A DNA stretch of 64,000 bases from Cytidiella melzeri (lineage: Eukaryota > Basidiomycota > Agaricomycetes > Polyporales > Irpicaceae): assembly GCA_022592445.1 (NCBI GenBank), contig JABYQR010000099.1:61408-125407 (forward strand), written 5' to 3'. The notes below the pieces were generated by a model that worked only from the letters and a program-made list of their open reading frames with translations, made no database searches and had not been told where the DNA came from. The position numbers were made by a program, and so were the translations under genes. This document shows positions 21,709 to 31,995 of this stretch, piece by piece. Every line of letters starts with the position of its first letter. The stretch's first letter is position 1.

Positions 21709-22330
21709 TATTACGATCCGATCCGATCACGTGATTGGCACCGGACATCCGACATCCTTATCCTCGCACAGCCACATCCTCAACTCGTCACACGGTCCAA
21801 CACCGATGTTCCTCCGATTTACCTTGTGCTCGCTATCACCGGTTTCATCAGTTGTAGATATCCCTTTGTACTTTTTCTCCGAATTTCCTCCGACTCCGAT
21901 TATTTGCCTGATCTAATCCTCTCTTGTCTCGGACCATACACGCATGCCTTATCGGACTTACAACTTCTAGTACTATATAACCAGACTCAATTGTACAGTA
22001 GAAGTTTAAGTTTGAATATTGAATAAGATCCCCATCCTATTCCTACCTCTTCATTCGACTTCACTTGCTGAAGTCGTCTTACTCGTTGTTGCCCGACTTC
22101 TGTTCTGAAACTCTTCCTCCGACTTTGTCTTCACCGACCCCGAGTCTCCGAGGCCGAACCCTTGATCTTGCTAAGTCCAAATCCGAGTCACCGAGGATTC
22201 ACGAGAGGCGCAACTTACTTAGTTGAAGCCGATTGACTCTTACAGCTCCCCCTGTCGCCTACTCCGATCACCGACCCGATTAGCAGCATCGGACTTTGCG
22301 ACAACGCCGATCCCGTATCAGTTCTTAACA
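21709..22330 (+). repeat. 3' LTR of E1, 622 bp
   Basis: It is preceded by a purine-rich tract (taagggggaggtac) and has the same ends as the 5' LTR. It differs from the 5' LTR at roughly a dozen sites, and most of those bases are shared with the 3' LTR of E2. Directly after it comes GAGCA and the second part of the Tnp2 gene. Confidence 0.93.
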
Positions 22331-23344
22331 GAGCACGACCTCGTGCACAACCACCACCTAGCCCTCCACCTCAGACAGTGCTTGTTACTTTTTGGGCCCG
22401 TTCATGGCTGGTGGGCTTTTCCTTTTGAGCGATACAATGGTCTTATTGCGAAGATCAAGACCAACAACGCAACCAGTGAGTCACGAGTTCGTAAGATTAA
22501 GACCATAACTAAATCTTTCTCAGGCAATATGCCTCTCACATTCCTTTGTTATTTCTGCATGGGCTCCAACCTACGTTGGAAGATGCACAGTCATTCTTGG
22601 CCTAAGGACGAATACTTTCAAGAAATGCTCGCGAACTTCCAAAATGTCTTTGGCGCAGCGTTCACCAACGGCCCAGGAAATGCGACGCAGGGGGGGGCAG
22701 ACGCTGTTGTTGGTAGCAAATCCAGAGCGGAGCCGATGACCCGCGACGTCTACGAAGCTCTTCGCTCGAAGCTAAACTCTACTTCGAATCTGTCATATGG
22801 GTCTGTGTATGAGGATAGCGACCTGGGATTCTCTTCGACACATCTGGCCCCCAATGCACATATGCTCACCGAAGCGGTGCACGATGGTCTTTCTTACGGC
22901 TGCAAAGATCGCCACAACTAGCGTAACTCGTTTGTCATGTTTCGCCGCAAACCGCATGAGAGCCCTACCGCCGGTCAAATCATCCAGATCTTTCGACACG
23001 CTCGTCACGATGGTGTGCACTCGATTGCTCAAGATTTCTGCGTAGTACATGCTTTCATGGATGGTGTGCACTCGATTGCTCAAGATTTCTGCGTAGTACA
23101 TGCTTTCATGGAACTCCAAACAAGAGCAAGTGATCCTTGGCGACTCTGGCCAGATATTCAGGCCCGGCTGTACTCTCATCGATTTGAAGCTTGCGTCAAC
23201 GCGGCACCGCGGGTGTATGTAGTACCTGTAGCTGAGCTCGTGTCTCACTGTGCCGCGTACATCTTTGTCCCCGAAGGCATTAGTGAAGAGTGCGTACTCG
23301 CTTTGTCATTGGACAAGGTTAGTGTGATTTATCGAGGTTGCTAA
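22331..23344 (+). pseudogene. 3' part of a Tnp2/DUF4218-type transposase gene, detached by inversion
   Basis: The frame enters directly from the retrotransposon edge with EHDLVHNHHLALHLRQCLLL and continues FGPVHGWWAFPFERYNG, the core of DUF4218 in Tnp2-type (CACTA/CMC) transposases. An intron starts at about 22472 (gtgagtcac..ctcag). A later part runs to the stop near 23344. A 51-bp in-frame tandem duplication lies at 23009-23110. The missing upstream part is on the minus strand at 35871-38794; its last codons (LGTSFE) join this segment in frame if one copy of GAGCA is removed. Confidence 0.88.
23009..23110 (+). repeat. 51-bp in-frame tandem duplication
   Basis: Two identical 51-bp copies begin at 23009 and 23060 within the Tnp2 3' part. 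They encode DGVHSIAQDFCVVHAFM twice. Identity of the copies indicates a recent event. Confidence 0.95.
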
Positions 23345-23597
23345 GACGAAAGCAACGCTGATAACTTGTTTTCGCAGTCCTGACTTGGTGACGACCTAAG
23401 TATGTTAGTCTAGGTATGTTAGTCCCCACTGCTTTTTACGTTGTATTAGCTTGTACTGTAGTAGCGATGAGTGAAGCAATCAGTCGTTCGAAGATCCTAC
23501 AGCTCGTTTTGAGCGATATGATATACAGTAAAGCTGAGATATACATTGGTCCTAACACTGCACTGAATATACAACGCGTCAAGTACACTCCCTACTA
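23345..23597. other. Spacer between convergent genes
   Basis: About 250 bp separate the end of the Tnp2 fragment from the end of the minus-strand companion gene. No feature is seen beyond a short repeated tatgttagtc near 23401-23422. Confidence 0.6.
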
Positions 23598-24827
23598 TCA
23601 AGCAGCATCCATCGCGTGCATCGCGAGATCAAAGTCAACGTCGTCAATGTCCAGATCACTAACCTGCCATGGCTTGAGCCTCACCACCCATTCCTGGTTA
23701 TAAAAGCATCGGGGGAGTCCGCGAGGAGCAACAGCTTCAAAGTCTGCGTCTTTTGCAGAGCGCACTCGAACTCGTGGAGGATTCCCAGCGCTGCGTCTGC
23801 GTCCAGAAGGACGAAGCCAGTGTTCCCGGTACTGTTGGTCCAGCTCTTCGAAGAACAGACGAAGTTGTTCGCTCTGCCAGGCTGGCGGGGTGTAATGATA
23901 GACCGGTGGATGTTGGGCACCCTCCCCTCCACTCTCATCTGCGCTCATGTGTACGGCCTCCATCTTAGCCAAGTAGAAGAGATGGTCCGCCAGCTCTGGG
24001 TGGCGTGTGCATGTCTTCAAACGCGAATTCAGAAGCTAAACCGCCTACCGTCAGAGGGATGGTAAGCTGCCAACAGACAGTATTACTCACCGTGGCCTTC
24101 CGAGAATTCACGGATTTTTTCTTGAGCTCAGCTTCATGCTGGCGTACGGTGTCAACACTATTGCAGCGCCGCCATCGCTCACGGGCATATTCCATGTGCG
24201 AGTCCAAGGTTTGACCGATATTCTCCTTGGTGAAATAATCGTCTGGGAGGGACAAATGGGCGTAGTGACCATTCTTCGATTTGGTCAGGATGTATGCCAC
24301 GAACACCCACCGAGCATGTCGATTAAATGAGCACTTCTTCCAGCCACGGCTGAGGCAGACACGAAACTGTTTTGTTGTGCACACCGGCGCGTCCATTGTT
24401 TCAGCTTTGAACTTGGCAAGCTCGTCGTCCATCATTCGAGGGAATTTCTTTGCCACCTGTGACCAAGATTTCCATCCAATGAGAGCGTAGAATTCATCCC
24501 TGATGAGCTTCTGCGGTGGATATGCATATTCGTAAGCTGGAAGGGAGCGATGTTATTGGAACTCACCAAGAAGCGATTCACTATTTCTTTCTCCTGCTCT
24601 CCTGATGGCTCCCCCTTGCTGATGTCTGCCTCGTCTTCGTCGTCGTCAGCCGCGGTGGCATGTCCCTTCCCCTTCCCTGTCTGCCTCGAGGTTCCCACTC
24701 CTCCAGATCCACTGGCCACGTCCCCTCCTGATTGCTCTTGCACCTGAGTATGACGTTTACCAGCGCGACGCTTTTCCACCACCGAGAAGGCTTTCTGGAC
24801 CCCCATCTGTATGCGCAGATTATCCAT
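23598..24827 (-). CDS. Companion gene of the Tnp2 transposon, function unknown
   Basis: The start is an ATG at 24827 (MDNLRIQMGVQKAF). Exon 1 (to 24567) encodes a basic N-terminus and a Ser/Gly/Asp/Glu-rich linker. A 30-nt gap with gtgagt..ccag leads to exon 2 (from 24536), with AYEYAYPPQKLIRDEFYALIGWKSW and VCLSRGWKKCSFNRHARWVFV. A second intron near 24040-24095 leads to exon 3, ending in DLDIDDVDFDLAMHAMDAA at 23598. It lies tail to tail with the Tnp2 3' part. CACTA-type elements often carry a second gene besides the Tnp2-like transposase, so it may be an accessory transposition protein; that is inference from position. No domain is recognised. Confidence 0.65.
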
Positions 24828-24881
24828 ATCCTTTCTGAATTAACCCACGTCAATGAGATAACGTCGTGCAGCTGTACATGT

Positions 24882-25060
24882 ACCTAACCTAACCTAACCT
24901 CACAAGGCGTAGTGGTTATCGCACCGGACCTTGCACCCCCTCCAGTGCAGGGCGTTCGGTTTGATCCCCACTCACGCCACACGCCGATATACTCGCTGGC
25001 TTCAAGCATTCCCTGCAACGTAAACCGTTACAGGTAATGCTTGTAGCAAGCATGTTTTTC
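24882..25060 (+). repeat. tRNA-like SINE candidate
   Basis: A short CCTAA-type run (24882-24900) precedes ggcgtagtggttatcgc, which resembles a tRNA A box. About 40 bp later ggtttgatccc fits a B box (24958-24968). The acceptor and T stems do not fold well, so this is not called as a tRNA gene. A degenerate tRNA-derived SINE head is the best reading. Confidence 0.4.
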
Positions 25061-25078
25061 TACCACCCCTTGCTCCTC

Positions 25079-25208
25079 CCCCGATAGCGCAATGTTTTCT
25101 TATCGGGAGAGTCTCACCGCCCACCATTATCCCGATAGCGTTCTAATTCACTATCGGGACAATCACCAACCTGCCTTTTCCCCGATAGCACACTATTTTC
25201 TTATCGGG
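25079..25208. repeat. Three spaced hairpins with a CCCGATAG/TATCGGG stem
   Basis: Stem-loops of about 28 bp lie at 25079-25107, 25131-25158 and 25181-25208, with a spacing of about 50 bp. Each has cccgatag on the left and a/tatcggg on the right with an AT-rich loop. The loops differ while the stems are kept. Confidence 0.75.
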
Positions 25209-25430
25209 CAACATGTCTCTCCCCTGCTACTCAGCTTCCAAATAGTGGTCACCTTGCTCATTGGGGATTTGGAGGTGGTACTCAAATTGTGCCTCTTTGG
25301 ACCTCAAATATAGACCTTCGCTTTTCAACACCCCTTGACCTTTATAAAACTGACTGTTGCTTTTTAAGGCCCTCCGGGCCCTCAAAAACAGAGGCTGAAC
25401 CTCAGGCTGAACCTTACCAGGGTAGTTCTT
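25209..25430. other. Stretch without a gene
   Basis: It contains a short palindrome ggccctccgggccc (about 25370-25383) and a small repeated gctgaacct. Nothing else is supported. Confidence 0.5.
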
Positions 25431-25875
25431 TAAGGTATAATTGACTATTTCACTCTATGTGATTTATTAAATTTGCTATCAATAACATAATCCCTTGTAA
25501 CCCTGCTCCTGCAGTTTACCAAATTTTATCTAGATTAACTTATATAATTCAACACCATTAAGAAGAAGACACATGTCATACAATCTTTATCTCCATGCTC
25601 CACCCCACAAACTTGTTTTAATTCTGTTCTCACAGCCATTGTTGCACTTCAAACAATCCAGCACAACCCCTCTTCTCTCATGAATGATTGTGTGCTCCAG
25701 TGAAGACAAACCACCAACTGACTAAACATTACTCATTGAAGAAGCTATTCCCAACAAAATCACTTGTTCAGGCTGCTACCAGCACCAAGTTTACTCACAA
25801 ATCTGGCTCAAAAAGTAATATTTCATTCAATCTTCAGGAATTGTGCTTGCCGCTTGCCGGCCTTGCTAACACTAG
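25431..25875 (+). mobile_element. Helitron-like copy, 3' part
   Basis: The interior matches 12150-12576 and ends with the GC stem, CTAG (25872-25875) and T. The 5' part is absent. No coding capacity. Confidence 0.7.
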
Positions 25876-25984
25876 TAGTTACACTCATAGGTGTGGTGTT
25901 GGTAGTGTGCGCATATGTTTGTGTGGCCTTGTTGGCACTAACGTGCTCATCTTCACCGCTTGCATGAGCGTGTTCATCTGCATT

Positions 25985-26643
25985 ACAGTTCCTGAAGAAT
26001 GAAGAACTGTTCCAGTGTGCTCCAGCGCATGGATGGTTTTTCAGATGTGACCCCCTTGTCCCCCAAAGCGTGGGAATTTGCTGTGAGAATACAGACAGTA
26101 GCAGTTACAATATCAAAGCAATGAGGACAGGTGATGGCATCACACTGGCCCTGTTATCAGCTCTTTATAGATATGTATCAGATCACTTTCAAAACCAAAA
26201 CGTACTTTTTGGCTTTTACAGACTGCATATGGATACAAATTTGTACATATTAAACATCATTGGATAACCATATCTTGGGCAACATCCTGTTACAAAAATC
26301 CTGTCAATTGAAGTGGAATTGTGCAAGTATAGCCAGTCTACTGAAAACAATCACTCAGACTCAGATTCAAACTCCACTCTTGCTGGCACATGATGTCAAA
26401 TTCTGGTCAGGTACATGTACAGCAGTCTACAGACATTGCTTGCACTGTGAGCAAGGAATACAATCAGAACACATGCCACATAAAGTATTGGGTCTGAGCA
26501 AGAGTTACCAGTACTTTGGAAGCTAACAAGACTTTTGCAACCCCTACATTCTTGTACAATGTAAAGGTGGATTGGTTGCTGCATCAGCAGTGACATGAAT
26601 AGTCCAACAGAGACCGGATTTCTCCAACATTGTCACAATTTTA
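25985..26643 (+). mobile_element. Non-autonomous Helitron-like copy, 5' part
   Basis: It starts with the conserved ttacagttcctgaag. Like the other copies it carries the coding-like relic around 26040-26100 and the segment ctgtgagcaaggaatacaatc. It is broken at 26644 by a minus-strand copy. Confidence 0.55.
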
Positions 26644-27290
26644 CTAGCGTTAGCAAGGCCGGCAAGCGGCAAGAACAATTCCTGAAGATTGAATAAATAT
26701 TACTTTTTGAGCCAGATGTAAGTAAACTTGGTGCTGGTAGCAGCCTGACCGAGTAAACTGGTTGGGAATAACTTCTTCAGTGAGTGATGTATAGTAACTT
26801 GGTGGTTTGTCCTCACTGGAGCACACAATTGTTCATGAAAGAAGAGGAACTATGCTGTATTGTTTGAAGTGCAACAATGGGTGTGAGTACAGAATTACAA
26901 CGAGTTTTTTGGAGAAGAGCATGGAGACAAAGACCGTTCGACACGCTTCTTCTCATTAATGGTGCTGAACCATGCTTAATAATCTAGTTAAAATTTGGTA
27001 AACTGCAGGAGCAGGGTTACAAGTGATTATGTGACTGACAGCAAATTGAATAAATTGTATAGCATGGAATAGACGTTTGATAGGCAAATTAATCCGGGAT
27101 CAAGTGATCTTACTACAATTAATAAGTTTGGTTGCGGGAAAAGGAGCCATATAATGATAAAGGTAGTCACCAATGGTAGCAAGGGGCTTCATCTATCTTG
27201 TCATTAATCTTGGGCAGTGTTCACTGCTGATTCTAGTGAATTGCTTAGTTCAGGAATGAACAGCTTGAAGGTGTCTCATTAGATCAATTG
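26644..27290 (-). mobile_element. Helitron-like copy, minus strand
   Basis: The complement of the terminal CTAG and GC stem lies at 26644-26672, and the interior matches 14147-14664 over several hundred bases. It runs into reversed minisatellite sequence at about 27290. Confidence 0.65.
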
Positions 27291-29700
27291 CTCAACCATG
27301 TTACATGTGTCCTGTTGATGTCTGAACTGTCTTGTTCACGTTCACATTGAAACTCCCACACGCTGTGTTCTGATTGTAACTCCTGCTCAGAGAGCAACTA
27401 GTGGGTGTGAAACATTGTGGACAATCAGATGCAGTGCTTGCTTCTGATGCAACCACATCTTGCTGATGTCTGAACTGCCTCACCCCCATGGAAACTGCTA
27501 CAGGCTATGTTGTGACTGTAACTCCTACCAAGGGTTGTAAAACTTGTTGAAGCAATTGGAAGCAGTGCCTGCTGCCAATGGAACTATGTGCTGTTGATGT
27601 CTGAACTGCCTCACCCCTATTGGAGCTGCTACAGCTGTAATTCCTGCTCAGAAAGTAGTGGTTGTGGAACTTTTTGGAGCAATTGAATGCAGCACTTGCT
27701 GCTGATGAAACCATGTCTAGCTGATGTCTGCACTGTCTCACCCCTATCAGAGCTGCTATAGGCTGTGTTCTGATTGTAACTCTTGCTTGGAGAGCAACTA
27801 ACAGTTATGACACTTTGTGGAATGATCAGATACAGTACTCACTGCTAATGCAGCCACAGATTTACATTGTCCAAGAATGTAGGGGTCGAGAATGTGTAGT
27901 TAGCTTCCAAAGTACTGGTAATTCTTGCTCAGAGCCAATGATGTTTGTGACATGTCTTCCGAATGTATTCCTTGTTCAGAGAGCAAGCAATGTTTGTAGT
28001 TGCTGTGCATGTACCTGACCAAAATTGGGCTGATAACAAGACCAGTGTGATGCCATCAGCTGTATTAATTGTTTTGTCATTGACACTGTTACAATTCCTG
28101 AAGAATGAAGAAGAATTGTTCCAGTGTGCTCCAGCACATTGATGTCTTTTCAGATGTGACCTTTTTGTCCCCCAAAGTGTGGGAACTTGATGGCAGAATA
28201 CAGAAAGTAACAGTGTCAATAAACAGACAATGAATACAGCTGATGGCATCACACTGGCCTTGTTATCAGCCCTTTATAACTTTGTATCAGATCACTTTTG
28301 CAATCAAAATGCACCTTTTAATTTCTACAAGCTGCATATGGGTACAAAGCTGTACATATAATACACCATTGGATAGTCCTATCTTGTGACAACATCCTGG
28401 TACAAACATCCTGTCAATTGAAGTGGAATTGAGCAAGTTATGGCCAGTCTACTGAAAAAGGTCATCCAGACTCAGATCCAAACTCCACTCCTGCTGGCAA
28501 ATGCTGTCAAATTATGGTCAGGCACATGTGCAGCAACCTACAGACATTGCTTGTTCTCTGAACAAGGAATACAATTAGAAGACATGCCACACATATTATT
28601 GGCTCTGAGCAAGCATTACCAGTATCTTAGAAGCTAACAAAAAAATTTCAACCCCTACATTCTTGGACAATGTAAATTTTGTGGCTGCATCAGCAGTGAG
28701 CACTGCATCTGATTGTTTCCTAAAGTTTGACAACCATTAGTTGCTCTCTAAGCAGGAGTTACAATCAGAACACAGCCTGTGGCAGTTCCAATGGGGGGTG
28801 AGGCAGTTCAGACATCAACAGGACGTGGTTGCATCAGCAGTAAGCACTGCATTTGATTGGTTCACAAGGTTTCACAGCCACTACTCTCTAAGCAGCAGTT
28901 ATATTCAGGACACAGTCTGTGGCAGTTCCAATAGGGGTGATGGTTGTGAAACTGTGTGGAAGGATCATAGGCAGTGCTCTATGCTGATGCAACCATGTCC
29001 TGTTGATGTCTGAGCTGCATCAGCCCCACTAGAGCTGCCACAGACTGTGTTCTGATTGTAACTCCTCTTTAGAGAGTAACTCATGGTTGTGAAACTTTGT
29101 GGAACAATCTGATGTAGTGCTTGCTGCCGATGCAACCATGTCCTGTTGATGTCTGAGCTGCATCACCCCTATTGAAACTGCCACAGGCTGTGTTCTGATT
29201 GTAACTACTGCTTGAAGAGCAACTAATAGTTGTGAAACTGTGTGGAAGAATCAAAGGCTGTGCTCTATGCTGATGTAACCATGCCCTGTTGATGTCTGAA
29301 CTGCCTCACGCCCATTGGAACTGCCACAGGCTGTGTTCTGATTGTAACTACTGCTTAAAGAGCAACTAATGGTTGTGAAACTGTGTGGAAGAATCAAGGG
29401 CAGCGCTCTATGCTGATGCAACCACATCCTGTTGATGTCTGAATTGCATCAGCCCCACTAGAACGGCCACAGACTGTGTTCTGATTGTAATTCCTCCTTA
29501 GAGAGCAACTCATGGTTGTGAAACTTTGTGGAACAATCTGATGCAGTGCCTGCTGCCGGTGCAACCATGTCCTCTTGATGTCCGAGCTGCATCACCACTA
29601 GTTGCTCTACAAGCAGGAGTTACAATCAGAACCCAGCCTGTGGCAGCTCCAATGGGGGTGAGGCAGTGCAAACATCAACAGGACACATGTAACATGTTTT
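27290..29700. repeat. Minisatellite arrays in both orientations with a Helitron-like relic between
   Basis: Reverse-oriented units fill 27290-27810 and about 28960-29590 (tgttgatgtctgaactg, ctgtgttctgattgtaactc). Forward units occur at 28690-28960 and 29590-29690. Between them, at 28088-28640, is a forward copy of the conserved 5' segment. Orientation flips inside the array suggest repeated rearrangement. No gene. Confidence 0.75.
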
Positions 29701-29965
29701 AGCATTTGATCTAATGAGACACCCTTAAGCCCTTCATTCTTGAAGCAAGTAATTTTCCAGAATCAGCAGTGAACACTGCACAAGACTAATGGCAATATAG
29801 ATGAAGCCCCCTTGCCACCATTGGTGACTACCTTCATCAATGTATGGCTCTTTTTCCCGCAACCAACCTTATCAATTGTAGTACAGTCACATTATCCCAG
29901 ATCAAGTTACCTATCAAAGGTGTACCCAATAGCAAATGCCTATAACACAGTCAATATTCATCACC
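29701..29965 (+). mobile_element. Helitron-like interior, cut by retrotransposon E2
   Basis: It matches 11820-12090 and 59600-59840. It stops at tcaatattcatcacc where E2 begins. The continuation (tcaccagatggc on this strand) is found reversed at 14653-14664, next to E1. Confidence 0.75.
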
Positions 29966-30587
29966 TGTTAAGAACTGATACGGGATTGGCGTTGTCGCAA
30001 AGTTCGATGCTGCTAATCGGGTCGGCGATCGGAGTAGGCGACAGGGGGAGCTGTAAGAGTCAATCGGCTTCAACTAAGTAAGTTGCGCCTCTCGTGAATC
30101 CTCGGTGACTCGGATTTGGACTTAGCAAGATCAAGGGTTCGGCCTCGGAGACTCGGGGTCGGTGAAGACAAAGTCGGAGGAAGAGTTTCAGAACAGAAGT
30201 CGGGCAACAACGAGTAAGACGACTTCAGCAAGTGAAGTCGAATGAAGAGGTAGGAATAGGATGGGGATCTTATTCAATATTCAAACTTAAACTTCTACTG
30301 TACAATTGAGTCTGGTTATATAGTACTAGAAGTTGTAAGTCCGATAAGGCATGCGTGTATGGTCCGAGACAAGAGAGGATTAGATCAGGCGAATAATCGG
30401 AGTCGGAGGAAATTCGGAGAAAAAGTACAAAGGGATATCTACAACTGATGAAACCGGTGATAGCGAGCACAAGGTAAATCGGAGGAACATCGGTGTTGGA
30501 CCGTGTGACGAGTTGAGGATGTGGCTGTGCGAGGATAAGGATGTCGGATGTCCGGTGCCAATCACGTGATCGGATCGGATCGTAATA
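29966..30587 (-). repeat. 3' LTR of E2, 622 bp
   Basis: On the minus strand it runs TATTACG to TTAACA. At the informative sites (ctgaaactc, cgttgttg, tttgtcttcacc, atccctttg, gtgattgg) it agrees with the 3' LTR of E1 and not with the 5' LTRs. Confidence 0.93.
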
Positions 30588-30754
30588 GTACCTCCCCCTT
30601 AAGGCCCGAACCCCTGAGGGCAATGCTTCTCCCGTCTTGATGATCGGAGATAGCGATAGGCGTATAAAAACCAAGGACTGACTGACAATGTGGATTTTGA
30701 CACTTTTCACCCCAACTCCCACTACCCAACAAAACAACTTGCGCATTATCGGAA

Positions 30755-31868
30755 ATGTCTGCCCCTGCTGGTAAGTCATAATCGGAATCGGCTTTATTCG
30801 CTGACTTCATTTCTGTTGTCAGAAACTACTGCCCAGAGAGTCGAGCGTCTTCGTTGGCAACGCGAGGAGGCTCAACAGCGATTCGCCGCGGAGCAACAGC
30901 GATTGCAGGACGAGGAGGCCGAACTGGAGGCGGAGATGGCGTGAGAGATAGCGAGAGAGGCTGAGGAGAAGGAGAAGGAGAAGGAGAAGGAGGCCCAGAG
31001 GGTTGCTCAGGCCAAGGCCGATCGGCTGGCCGAGCAGCAGGCTCGGGATGCGGCTGAGGCGAAGAAAGTGGCAGAGGCAGCAAAGGGGAAGTCGAAGGCT
31101 AAGCCCAAGCAGAAGGCAGCGTCAGTCGTGTCGGGATCGGGGGCCGACCCTATGGTCGCGGTGACGGAGGCCGCAAAGGCGGTCACCCTGGGGAAGCAGA
31201 AAGGAAAGGCAAAGGCAAAATCAGCGCCGACCATCGCGGACTCGGACCTGTCGGGCGAGGAGAAAGATGGGGGTGATGTGGAGATGGTTGATGCCTCCAT
31301 CCCAGAGGGCATGGCGGTTGGAAACGACTGCGATTGGTGCGCCAGGATCGGCGCCCAGTGCCTGTGGAAGGTGAACGGTCGGGGGTCCTCGTGCGCGAAG
31401 TGCTTCAAGGACAAGCAGAAGTGCGAGATGGGTGGAGTGAAGGTGAAGACGGTGGGGCAGCTGTCTGAGACGCCATCGGGGTCGGCGAATCGGCTCGTCG
31501 CACCCCCGATCGCGAAGGCGGCGTCAGGGAACTCCGAGGCCTCGTCGTCGAAGAAGAGGAAGGGGTCCGAGGCGAGTAGCCGGCCGAATAAGATGAAGAA
31601 GTATGAGGCAAAGGTCTTCTTGCACAAGGGCAAGAAACATCGGGAGTTGGTGGAGCACGCCGATGAGCCTGAGTCGTCCGAGGCAACCGATTCGGAGTCC
31701 GAGCTCAGGGAGCTCAACCGTAACGTCGAGGTACTCCAGGACCTTGTCCGGGAGTTAATCGACGTGACTCGGAGGAACTTTGTCCTCTGGCAGGAGTGGA
31801 TGGGGCAGGAGGATGGGTCGGACTCGGAGATCTCGGTCGTTGAGGGGAAGAAGAAGGCAAAGAAGTAG
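30755..31868 (+). CDS. Antisense gene of E2: coiled-coil protein with Zn2Cys6-like cluster
   Basis: This is the counterpart of the gene at 20428-21541. The 16-nt first exon starts at 30755, followed by the intron with gtaagtc and a long exon to 31868. The 266-residue downstream frame from 31068 is identical in translation to that of E1, including the CX2CX6CX10CX2CX6C cluster. The same in-frame TGA occurs at about 30942. It has no relation to gag-pol by sequence and may be an acquired host gene or a regulator of the element. Confidence 0.68.
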
Positions 31869-31995
31869 ATAATACTTTCTTTGTATTTGTTGTAAAATAT
31901 AGTTTTCTTTTTCTTGTTGTCTTGAAGTGTGAGAGCGAATCGGACTCGGAGAAATTCGGAGATAAAAATAAGATGGGATATGTTGAACAAATGAA

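Larger units (their letters stand above)
14665..22330 (+). mobile_element. Ty3/Gypsy chromovirus E1, full length (7,666 bp)
   Basis: Two 622-bp LTRs flank gag, pol with a C-terminal chromodomain, and an antisense gene between pol and the 3' LTR. The flanks are mismatched: GGTGA on the left (14660-14664) and GAGCA on the right (22331-22335). The second copy E2 carries the same pair in inverted order. Pol has a frameshift, a TGA and another one-base loss, so this copy cannot make intact pol without recoding. Confidence 0.95.

Noticed and set aside
24882..24900. Telomeric repeat
   Set aside because: Only about three CCTAA-like units, internal and next to a SINE-like sequence.
24901..24975. A functional tRNA gene
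   Set aside because: Box-like words are present but the acceptor and T stems do not pair and no anticodon arm is convincing; kept only as a SINE candidate.
25079..25208. CRISPR-like array
   Set aside because: Only three short hairpins with unequal spacers in a eukaryotic, transposon-rich context; no cas genes.
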